Source: Pelargonium tetragonum
Lineage: Eukaryota > Streptophyta > Magnoliopsida > Geraniales > Geraniaceae
Length of the DNA: 64,000 nucleotides
Direction: 5' to 3'
NCBI GenBank assembly: GCA_036897445.1
Contig: JAYMTL010000001.1
Span: forward strand, 1 to 64,000
The position numbers and the translations under genes were made by a program. The notes beneath the pieces were generated by a model that did no database searches, had not been told where the DNA came from, and saw only the letters and a list, made by a program, of their open reading frames with translations. Below, in pieces: positions 51,340 through 62,220 of the stretch. The stretch's first letter is position 1. Every line of letters begins with the position of its first letter.

Positions 51340-51760
51340 TATCTTGTTCGGGCATTCCCAAAGACTAAAAAGACTACTTAGCTTATGCGGTGCTCGGTTT
51401 GTATACTGTTTACGAGGGCGAACTTTATTAGGATCGATAAAAATATCCCATCAAAATTATGCTAACTGTACTACTACAGCTATAGCACCCTCTCTGGCTC
51501 CTACTGACAGACTGGTACTGCTTCTCAGGGCTCTGGCTCGTATTATCTACTACTACTCCCCTAATTATTGATTAATAAACTTAAGCCCTCTACTACTACT
51601 ACTCTTATTGATTATCCTTCTCAGCTTCCTGCTCAATTCATTTCTTATCTATCCAGCTCTGGCTTAGGCTATGGCTCCTTCTCTTGCTCGTACAGTCGAA
51701 TTGCAGTTGAAGGCTAGGATAAGAATCTGCTTGGATGGGTTTACCTTGTGTGATTCATGT
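51340..51760. other. G+C-richer stretch with cryptic CTA/CTC repeats
   Basis: Contains CTACTACTAC-type runs near 51468, 51547 and 51590; the last two are each followed closely by TTATTGATTA, marking a diverged unit of about 43 bp. GCTCTGGCT recurs at 51530 and 51656. The left part (51360-51430) has higher G+C than its neighbours. A 75-codon TTG-start frame (51344-51571) crosses it with no recognised family. The stretch could be an RNA-coding piece or a slippage-prone simple-sequence patch. Confidence 0.45.
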
Positions 51761-54700
51761 TCCTTCTTCTCCTACTTTTCCATTAAGAAGTCTTAATAAA
51801 CAGTAAGGATATCCTATTACATATCATTCTAAGTCTTAATACACCTTCCTTCTACCTTCGACATTGTGAGCTTGGTTTGGACTTAGGCTATATTTATCTT
51901 GAGCTCTTATAGTTGTTGCTAGAAACATCTTTTACCCCACCGTAGAATCATGCTGAGATAAGGGACTTACGGGCAAGATAATAATGGGTGTATCAGTAAA
52001 GATCTTGGAAACAGTCGAAGTGGGAAATGGGACTAAAAGAACCGGAATCTGAATCAGGATAATGCTAACATCATAACGAAGACTAGGGATGTTAATAACT
52101 GGAACTAATAGAACAAGATAGGTCAGTAGGAAATAAATGAATCAGAACTAGGAATGGTGACTTAAAGAGATACTAGAATCTTTACCAGAACGAAGAACTT
52201 GGTACCTATCGAATAAGACACTAGAACCAGAATTGAAGTGTAGATCTTAACAGGAATCCAAGCAAGGAAACTCTCGAAGAAGGGATGGCTCGATCCTGCA
52301 CGTGGAAACTAACTGACTCTAACTTCTATACTGAACTCTACTTGTTAATCCTAACCCTGCTTGACTTCTCAACCAATCATCTAAAGTACCTAACACAAGG
52401 TTCTTGGGCATCAATTCCTTCTCCCTTTCTAGTGAATTCCGAACCTTGGGAAATCTTGTTAAAGAAGGATGCTCTAACCAAGTAAACTTGCCTATTTACT
52501 AAACTATCCTAACCTTCTAATAGATACTTATATTAAATCAGTGACTGACTATGTATTGACTCTTATACTTATATAAACCTTCACTTTGTTAAAGCACTCT
52601 TCTTAGTTAATCTTAAGGACTAATAGACTGACTTTGCTTGGAACTGCCTTGTTGTGAGCCGATACCTATAAAGTAAGAAACATCATCCTCTGAAGAATTC
52701 CGACTGATTCCTAATCCGATTACTATGCTAATACAGAAGGAAACTTCCTTACTAGCCCCAGGGAATCCCCTGAGTGAATCCTTACTGGGAAAGTCTATAC
52801 TTGGTTAAGGAAAGTCTTACTAAGGTCTCACTAGCTAATTAAGGAAATTACTAAGGAGATGGGTCTTGAAACTGTTTACTTGCTTGAGAATAGGTAACAC
52901 GGAAGTCCCTTACTGAAGAATGGCTAATTCCAAATACTAATTACTAAGGACCATAAGCTGACACTGAAGGAAATCCTTGTATCGAGTGTAGTTCTTGAGC
53001 TCAATTCCCTGGAGTTCATTAAGGAGCTCCAAGCTGACAGAATAGCTAACACAGAACTTGGTTGAGGATACCCTTTGAGAACTGGCTAATACAGATGAGA
53101 AATACAGGAAAGCTCTTGAACCACAACATAAATAGGTACCTAACTGTTCCATAGGTTAAAGACAGATGCTTGAAAGTTGGTAACTCTTATGATGGAACAG
53201 AATCTCTAAAGTTGAGCCTGTTCATTAAACCATTTCCTAAAGCAACGAAGTCAAGGTAATGAGGTACTCTAGAATCAAGCTGACATCAGAAGGAATGGTG
53301 AGAATACAAGGTAAGAGCCGAAGATATGGGTACTCTTAATAAGGAACTTGGAAACGAATAGGTGTATCAATGGTAAAGGAACCGGTATCTGGATAAAGCA
53401 AGTAAACTCTCGAAGTGCTAAAGGTATCAGAACTAGAATCTCTTTCTTTGGAATGCTAGGAACTGAGCCGGCTATTGAAGGACTTATACACCCTCTTCTT
53501 TGAAACCGAGCAGATTCCAGTAACTGAAACTGACTACGCAGGCTAAGAACAGAACTTAAGGAGTTCTTGTTCATATGATAGAGAGCTTACTATGCAGTAC
53601 AGAGAGAACTATTCCGGATTTCCTGTCCATGTAGGTGATGTTTCAGGTTGTACTAATTTATCTTCCTAACTAGAAATCCTCCTTGCTTGTTAAGTATTCT
53701 ATTATGCTGGAATCGCTGGTGTTGTTATTGCTCTGTCAACAAAAGAATTGACTAACTTGTACATTTAGGATTCTGTTGTACCAATTAAGTATTCTTTACA
53801 AACTTTAGAACCCAACTATAAATCCAATCGGGCATATGACTTGGTTCTATAATGCTTTACCAAGGGAAACTTTCTTTAGCAAAAGGCAGGATTTATCCTG
53901 TCAATTGAGGGTTTGTATTCGTATTCTTTAAACCAATCAAGGTCTTATGATGGTATTGCTTTTTTAATGTTACTATTCTGTACCGAGATAATTATCTATA
54001 AAAGTGGATAACAGAGAGCAGATATCCGTATTTTTAGTATTCTTGAACCGTTTCCTTCTTGCTCTAATTCTAGAACCTAACTCTAAAATCCCATTCTAAC
54101 CAATCTAAGTCTAAGGAAATTTTTTAGCAGGATACAAACAGTAATTCAATGTACTCAGAACCAAACTCAACTATAAAGAAAGACTCTGTTGCTTGTAAGC
54201 CTAGCTCTAGCATTGTATTCTTGAGAGTCCTAGTATTTCACTTTAGGAAAGAGACTCATAATTCTTAAGGTTCCTGACAACCTGATAAATAAGAAGTAAC
54301 TTAAACTAACAGAATATGTATTCTTGATAATTAGTCTTAGTATTCTAGTTTATGATACAGCTTATAAGCTTAAGCTTAGACTCACGTTCATGTCTAATGG
54401 ATGCATCTCTTACTAAAGAGTTAATAAGTACTCCTGCTCCCCAAAGGGAAGGGTAAACTTTAGTAAGATTTACTATAGAAAAAGCACATGCTAAACTCAA
54501 GCAGAAAGAAAGATTCTTCTATGGGCATTTAACACTTTAATCTCTCTAGCCTCTGTTTTCTTAACCTTCATCGGAGCTAATTCTCTATCTGAACTATATT
54601 CTTCAGAGCTTTACCCTTTCTTATTCTATAGCCGACTCTGCTTTGATGAAAGCTTTCTTAGTCTTTCCCTTTTTCTTTAATTTAGTAACTTTATTCTATT

Positions 54701-54800
54701 CCCAGGGATAAAAACTAAGAGAATCTTTTGTAACTCAATTTTAGAGCTCTGTAAGCTGGCTTAATTCTATAAATTGCTTCGGGTTTAAACTTTTATAGTG
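51760..54800. other. gene-free tract, end of texture B
   Basis: Frames of 66, 71 and 99 codons at 52285-52485 (+), 52937-53152 (-) and 53275-53574 (-) match no known family. The 99-codon frame is the longest of the window, yet has no clear start signal. Holds copy 2 of the 33-bp conserved block and, just after it, CAAGGTAATG (53252-53261), the first half of the 17-bp motif. Confidence 0.45.
53214..53246 (+). repeat. 33-bp conserved block, copy 2
   Basis: Partner of 41651-41683 with identical spacing; 28 or so of 33 bases agree. Five bases later lies CAAGGTAATG, half of the dispersed 17-bp motif; the 41.6 kb copy has no such neighbour. Confidence 0.75.
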
Positions 54801-54810
54801 GGGAGTCTTC

Positions 54811-54827
54811 TTAATTACATTACCTTG
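54811..54827 (-). repeat. dispersed 17-bp motif, copy 8
   Basis: Exact consensus on the - strand, placed at the visible change from texture B to texture A and ten bases before a short LSU-rRNA-like stretch. Confidence 0.8.
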
Positions 54828-54836
54828 CCTCTAAAT

Positions 54837-54863
54837 AGAAAGACCCCCTTGGTTAGCTGTACT
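54837..54863 (+). ncRNA. possible LSU rRNA domain V fragment, weak
   Basis: AGAAAGACCCC at 54837-54847 followed by AGCTGTACT at 54855-54863 resembles the conserved LSU stretch GGAAAGACCCYRTGRAGCTT then TACT, with three extra bases between the two parts. It directly follows a copy of the 17-bp motif. AAAGACCCC alone also occurs near 1844 and 16720 without the second part, so the word itself is not rare here. Confidence 0.2.
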
Positions 54864-57800
54864 TAGTACAATTTCTGTATAGCTAAGCTAATATCTTTAA
54901 AAAATACCTGATGAAGAAAATGCAGTGCTACCCTACTTTCCTAGATTCAGGCCTTATAGGATTACTCTTTATAAAAGGAAAACCCCTTTGACCGGCTCAA
55001 AAAAGAGGTAGTGACTCCTCTTAGATAACTTGTAAAAAACCTATTAAACTAGCATGGAATCCGGAATAAAAACCCCCTTAGCTATATACCTTTTAACTAA
55101 CTAGGCTAAGACCTAAAAAAACTCTAGTTAAACTTGCAGCCCTGCTTTCTTAGTCTAAATACCTAAAAACTTCGAAACTGAGTTACCTTTCCCAGCCTGC
55201 ACTTAGTCTTAGCAGCACTCATACTCTAACTTTTGCTTTACTCTTATGTAGATTGTACTTTACTTTGTCTTCATAGCTATACCTCCCGTTTTATAATGTT
55301 ACTAGAATTCTCAAGGATTATAACTGCCTTATAACTTGTATTATGGGCCTTCCTCTTGTAACTCGGAGTAGATATCCATATTATAAAAAGACTATTTGTC
55401 TAACATGTAAAAACAGAGCCTCTCTCTGGGTTGGTTTCTAATAAAGAGAGTTGGTCAAAGGCTTGTACTTTAAGTTGAGATTTTGAGGAATTCAGTAGTT
55501 TAAATTCACCACTTAATAGCAAGAGTTCCTTTAAGATCTTCACTACTTATATAACTGGATAACTTAACCTTTTGAGTTTTATTTTATAAAGTGTATTCAT
55601 CCCCTGTATTCTTTAACGTTCTACAAATTAGTAGCAAAAAGCAAGGGGTACTTGGCAAGTAGACACTCAGAATTTTGCTGCCCTGTAAGTAGAACTATAT
55701 TTATACACTTATCTTTCTTTAACTATCAGCCGTTTTTGCTTGAGAGCGCCTGGTTAGCATACTTTTGTCCATTGCTACTAATAAAGAATTCTTTGGTTGT
55801 TTAAAGTAAACTCTTTTTCTTTTTTCTAGTGGTTTTTGCAATATCTTTCGAGAAGTACCCGGGAGCCCGTCTACAAGTGTAAGGTTTAGAGTGCTAGCTT
55901 GTGGACCCACCGGAGAGAATCCTTTATTACAATAAAGACTTTAACGGGTATATTTTAAAGAGGACTTCTAGAAGGAACTTTGCTCAAGCTACATCGGCAT
56001 CCGCTATGTTACGGTCTATTTTGCCGGTACTAACTAAAGGTGAGTCTTTCTTTAAATAAATTAACAAAAAATGAGTCTTATCTTGAAACTTGTAATGTAA
56101 TATCTCCCTTTTTTTATAAATTAGCCTAACACTACCGCTGGGTTTTGCTCCTCTTTATTTTCCTATTGTGTATAGGCATATCCCTAGATATTTCTTAGAA
56201 GTTAAGTATATAGAGCAGATTCTCAAGGGTTCCTTGGTAGTAGCACACACTTCTTCCGACAAAAACCCTTATTAGTATGAGCTCCTTAACCAAAAGCTCA
56301 TAGGCTCCAAGCATGCCTGGAAGATAGGTTTCTTTTGACTTCTGTAATGTGACTGATCATATTAAAAAGCATTTGAGACAAGTGAGAACTAGTCGTCTTG
56401 TTGCGATTTCCCTTCTTAATTCTAAAAATGAAAATAACAGGGGTAAGAATCCAACCCAGGGGGGGAAAGCCTAGATATAGACATATGTATAATAGGCTCT
56501 TGCTATACGAAAAGATGTATCCAGTGAAATCCGAAAGAAATTTAAATAAAGTGGAAGGCGTATTTTTCATCGAGAATTTTAGGAAGGGTAAAGGAGTAAA
56601 AAAATACCTGTGTATATATTAAGGGATCGGGAATTGATAAAAGAAATTGAATAGTTATACTTTTTAAAGTTAAGATTGACGAGTGTTTAAAACGCTTAGT
56701 TTCGGTAAAAGAAAAGAGCCCTTAAGTTAAAACCCTAAAAAGAAATTGAATTATACTAGGGTAAAGGGGTTTATTAGAGCAGGATCCGCATTCATGCATA
56801 AATTAATATTAATTCCTATTTATAAAGGAAGCCCAATGAGATATAAATAAAAGGACTTCTTAGGGATTCTTTGCTTATTCCTCAGTTTCAATAAACCTAA
56901 GTTAAGTCCCAAAGAATTGAATATAGAATATTAAACTCCTTAGTTTAGTAGGACACCTCTAGATCACGGTTATATAGAGTAATTTCCCCCTTTTCTATTT
57001 AAAAAGGGAGTCTTTTTTTAACTAGTTAGGGCAGAGTAAGCTCCCACAGGAGAAAAGTTGTACTATCTCCGAACTCCAGCAGGAAAACCTTTAAAGTAAT
57101 TTGTTAAAGCTTATTTAGTATTTGTATCTTGCGCTCCGTTATATCAAAAATGATCTGCAGATAAGGATAACCTTTTTGCAAACCTCTATAAAGGAGGTCA
57201 GGGCAAAGAGTACGTGGAATTCCTTTTTTTTAAGAGTTTTAGGGTAAGATTAAAGAAGCTAAAAAGTCTTGTATTCCAAGCGAGTCCTCTAAAGATCTAG
57301 GAATCTCTATCTATTTTGTAACATCTCGTCTGGATATAGGTGTTTTCCTTTTTGTTACATTATTGGAGCTAGATTGAAAAACTTAGAAATGAATAGCAGC
57401 TTAGCTGGAAATTAGATACTTTATTAAAGGGGGTAAAGGAAGTCCTTACTTGTTATATTGTTAAAGCGGTCCCGCTATTACCCGAGAGTTTTTTTGCTTT
57501 TCCCACTCCTCTGAGGAACTGTTCTCCTGCTTTAATCCCATATCCTCAGCTTCATTTATATACCGTGGATTCCTTACTCAATATAAAAAGGGGGTTCCTC
57601 TATCCTATTCGAAGTTCTTAGTAAAGTTTTTATCTAACTACAAGGTATCTTATTCTGCTATAATAAAAAGGTTTCTACTTTTAAAATGAAAAGGGAGACA
57701 AATTAATTGTCGAAAATGAAAGAAGGAGTGTTAATAAAATGAGTAAAAAACTACAAGGGGCAGGTACCCGCGGAGCGGAAATGCGAGCTTAAACTCTTAG

Positions 57801-60800
57801 TGATAAAGTCAACTTAGAAACCCTATAAAGCGTATACTATCATAATATACCAATATTCCAGGATCCCCTATAAAGAAAGAGAATTTTTCTCAACTCCTTA
57901 TAGATACTCGAGAACTTTTCCGGGAGCAAAAACCTGAAACGGATAACTGAAAAAGGTAGGGTTTATCCCTCAGAACGGACAGTCCAATAGTTAACAACTT
58001 CTCAATTTACTATATACAACCTTTCCTGATTCGTAGAGCTACATGAATATTTGCTAATACCTACTTCTTATCTTTTATTTATCCTAACTATCTTAACTTA
58101 GTAATCCCAGATTTTATTCCTTAATTTTGGAACCCCCTTGCTTAAGTAAGGGCTTTTCCTTAGGAATTCGCTTCTTTAGATCTTAATTCATATTGATCGG
58201 ATAAATCCGAAACTTTTGCCTTATTAAGCCCTTCCTTTGAGTATGACGTGCTCTTTTACTCGTTATTCGGCAAGGTCTAGGTACATCCTATATAAAGATT
58301 TTCTTATTATACTTTGTACCTATAAGATAAACCGAGAAAAGTGTAAAGGTCACCCGTTTTGCTATCGAAACAAGGTTTATGGTTAATAGGATTAGGTAAG
58401 CTTCTAAGATTTGGGTTCTTTTAGAATTTCACTTTTTGCAATGCAATAATTTACTCGAACATATGCTTGTTATAGCCAAAAGTGTCCTTAGTGGCTTCCG
58501 TGCCTACGACCATTAAAAGGCACTTACTTTTTAATATGAAATAGGTATCCCTACTCAAATGCCAACTCCTTTACTTTATAAAAACCGGCTTAGACTGGGA
58601 ATAAATTCACAGACTCCTAAGGAGCCTAGAACCTAATTTTTGTAAAACAAACACCCAATAAAAAAAGGATAAGTATAGGCCTCTACCCTATATAGAAAAA
58701 ATGAGATGCGGAACTCGTGAAAACAGATCAATAATGAAATTTGAATTCAAAAGTCTTTTCTAAGCCGAGAAAAATCCTAGGAATAGGAAGAATTTCTCTT
58801 TAGGGCCCTAAATGAAAGATACAAATCCGAATTTATTGGGGGTAACTTCCCTGTATGTAATAAAGGAAACTCTAATATAACTAAATATCCTAGAAGGTGT
58901 ATAAAATAGATAAGGAAGTCAACAGTACAACCGGAAAAAAGGAAGGTCTAGACTGAGATATGGGTGCCGCTGCAGTAAAAGTAAAATGCTGTCATTTAGC
59001 GAAATCTTCTTCGGGGTTATCAAAATTGACTTTAACTGATTTGCCTGTAAAAGAGCCCTTCTTTCAGGCGGGAATAATAAGGGGCCTTTTAGATTCTTGT
59101 TGACGAAAGAAGGAGAATTGGATGAGCTTTATTTGTTTGAGCTCCTTGGCAGGATTTTTAATATCTACAATATCTATATTAAGGGTTTAGTAAAGCTAAG
59201 GTTTAAAACTTGTATTTGTTTACTCTCACTTACTAAAGAGGGAATCAAAAAAAGATATAACCAGTATCCTTAATTAAGCAGTTCCGCATTACATGAGATA
59301 CTATTTAAGTAAAGCGTGTGGTGTAGGAGGCTCGCTTCCACATAATGTTACAAAAATTTAGCCCTATAAACTATAAAAGTGGGTTTATAAAGGAGTTAGG
59401 AGGAAAATATAGAACCTCTGCCTGTGCCTTAGTAGCATAAAATATGTTTCTATATTTTCTCAGGGTAAGTTATAGTCAGTGCTTTGCTTTAAGATTTGCG
59501 GTTTCTTGTTTAGTACAAAGAGTCAAATTCTAAGCGGATACCCAAATTCTTTTTCTAGGAGAGTCGGGCGCCCCTAACTTTCAGTTATAATATATAGTTT
59601 CTCATCAGCCAAGTCCCAGGAGTTTTTTCCTTTTCGTCCATAATCAATCCTGGAAAACGACTCCGTGTATAGCTTTCTATTTCAAATTTTCAGATAAAGC
59701 ATCAGTTCCGGGCAGTTCTTAAAAGAGTCTCCAGGAGAAAGCGCCCTACGCCTAAGAATAAATAGGAATAAAAATGACAAGCATAGGAAGCTTTTCCAAA
59801 AAAGAATCCCATACATAAAGAGTAATCCTGACTCACAGTATATTAAACTCTTGAAACCTAAATCTGAGGTAGTCCCGAAAGTTAGGGTCCTTTTTAGCTA
59901 TAAAACGGGAATTGAATTACTAACTTTATTCCCTTTCCCTTCAGTGGTGTTACCTAAACTTGCCAATCACACATCCAATTAAATAGAAATCCTTACTGAA
60001 TAAAAGGGTTTGACTTCCCTATTACACTTAAGTTTTCTATTACCTATTTTGCTTTGTATTTACTTTATAAACGGTAGACTTTAACAGAGAACCGCTTATA
60101 CTATATTTTTGTGGAGCGCCCCTTTCTGCGATATTCCTGCCTAAACTTTCTACTACATTTCCAGTGACCTACCGTAAAACTGCATCAAGAATTAAATAAA
60201 AAAAGCTCTTCGAGATTTGCCCTAAATGAAAATACCTCATTTCATTGTAAAAGTTTATATAAACTGCCCTCGAGTTTTTACTAGTTCTATAACAAAAGGA
60301 TCCCGATTAGTAGGAACTCGCCTAAAAAAGAAGCTAATCCTAACCTTAAATTTATAAGGATATTCAATAAACAAACCGAGCTAAGGAATCGGGATTTCTG
60401 CCCAATACCGCTGGGTGTATAAAGGGGTTCTAACTTCAACTACTTTAGGCCTTATTATTCAAATCTCTATAATCCTAATCCCGATACTAAATAAGACTGG
60501 CACAGAATAAAATTCTTTTCTACTCAAATTGCTAAACTAAATAGATCCAAAAAAATTTTTATTACTAAGCGGCAAAAGGCGGGCTCTCCTTTTTAGCGGG
60601 TATAACTACTTTACCCGGAATTCCGCTACAAAACGAACAAAGGAATTCTTAGAGAAGAAAGGTATTATACTCCTTACTATTGGACTTTAGCTAAACTGGT
60701 TCAAGGGTCCGCCCTTTAGTAAACTATGAGGTTGGTAAATTTCATGAGTAATCAGAGCATACTTTTATATCTAGCAATAGCGGGATACCTAAGAGTCTAG

Positions 60801-61905
60801 TTTTTTATACCTATATCATAAAAAAAGAGTTCCATCTCAAAGTCTGCCCGTACCCACATCAGATTCGTAAGGACTTTCCGAATTTGAGCCTCTTTTCTCC
60901 AAGAAGTTACTTGTTTTGGCAGGGTTTGGGTCTTCTTAGTTAGTAAGAGATTAGTCTTTCACTTTAAATTTTTTGTTTGGGCGAAGGCCCAAGATACGGG
61001 TATGGTTTCCCTTTTGAATTATAGGCTCACTTTTTGGTTATGTTTAATACTGCAATGGAGGCCTATGCTATTCCCAGCTGTATGATTAGAAACCGCTTTT
61101 CCTGTTAAAATAAGTCGAAGGGTTCGAGATTTAGGAGTTTTTGGAGAGTTTATTATAAGTGCTTTGTCAATAAAATTTCTTTTTATCGAAAAATAAGACT
61201 TAGTACGAAGAAACTAAAAAACTACCTGCTTCAAAAACAAAAATATAAAAAGAAAACGTATACTAGCCTATTTTAGGATACCCCAAAATAATAATAACTG
61301 TAACTTGAACTAGGAGAATCTTCTATAACAAGAAAAGAATAAAGGAATTCACTATAATTAATAATTAAGGTAAACCCGGGGATTTTGCTGTCGTAAATAA
61401 ATAGAGGGTTGTCTCAGAAATACTAACTTTTCATAGACCCGTAAAATAAGATTGAAATAAGAAGCATCTAAAGTTTTACTGCTTATAAGCGCAAAAGGGA
61501 AAGTTTTAACGTACAATTATTATTTGATAGGCTTTAAAAAAGGTTGGTAAAGCTATGAAGGGAATCTCGTACCAGATAAAGGGAACTCTACGTGGGATGT
61601 GACTATTAAGATTTTTTATTATTAGAATGGGGTCTTCCTTACCCTTCAGCAAAGCAAAAAATAGAACTTCTATTTATAGAGGGGGATCCTAATACTTAAT
61701 GTTGGATAAATTACCTGGGATCGTAAACCTAAAGTAAATAGGAGAGCGCAGGCTGTATCAGACCCCAGAACTTTAGTTGTTCAAAAAAGCTTGTAAATTC
61801 TATATCTTCCTAGTCTTATTAGATTAGAACCTATGCCAGTCTTATAATTAAGGGGATATCCTGCACTGCCTATGTTGTAGCGCCCTTGTTGCCTATACCT
61901 ATTCC

Positions 61906-62220
61906 TGTAGCCTGTTGTAGTTATTGTCTTTACTGTCATAGCTTAATTGTATTTAGTTGTATTACTCACTGTCTTCTGTTCTTATCCGAATGGAGAGGAG
62001 AAACCTTAGAGATACTTGCGAGTGTCCTTGTTACCGACTGGAACTTTAGTGAGGTAATGCGTAGTATTATGTAGTTTCTTGATTAGACAGGATAACATAT
62101 ACACCCACCAGCTCTTAATTGACTTCCTCTTCTTCTTATTGACTAAATAATGTCTTTTTTGTCTTAACCTTCATATTTTTCTTAGGAGATATGCCCTCTT
62201 TCTTAGTCTGCGGGCTCTCC
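61906..62220. repeat. diverged paralogous segment, copy 2
   Basis: Aligns in order with 36772-37080 (see there). The best block, 62031-62059, differs from copy 1 at four of 29 positions. It can form an outer stem TTACC with GGTAA in both copies; inside it, one G-C pair of copy 1 is replaced by A-T here, a change that would keep pairing. The 62-codon + strand frame overlapping it (61886-62074) has no counterpart in copy 1. The LSU-like core that follows copy 1 is not kept after copy 2. The segment forms a small texture-B island inside texture A. Confidence 0.6.

Larger units (their letters stand above)
54800..61900. other. gene-free tract, texture A
   Basis: G-run/C-run cores return (for example GGAATTCC near 57216, CCCCTTTA words and GGGTTCC). 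Frames at 55719-55910 (-), 56298-56570 (-) and 56398-56622 (+) have 63-90 codons; the last two overlap on opposite strands and neither is recognised. From 56.6 to 61.9 kb no frame reaches 60 codons. No RNA gene or mobile element was seen. Confidence 0.5.

Noticed and set aside
53275-53574. Longest frame of the window, 99 codons, - strand
   Set aside because: No motif, transmembrane pattern or family recalled, no start context, and neighbouring frames of similar length are also unrecognised.
61565-61585. - strand TGGTACGAGA and + strand AAAGTACGAG at 9341, like the sarcin-ricin loop AGTACGAGAGGACC
   Set aside because: Only eight or nine bases agree, and the invariant GAGGACC part is absent at both sites.
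62018-62040. - strand AGTCGGTAACAAGG, like the SSU 3' word AAGTCGTAACAAGG
   Set aside because: The paralogous copy at 36.88 kb does not keep it, and there is an extra base inside the invariant word.
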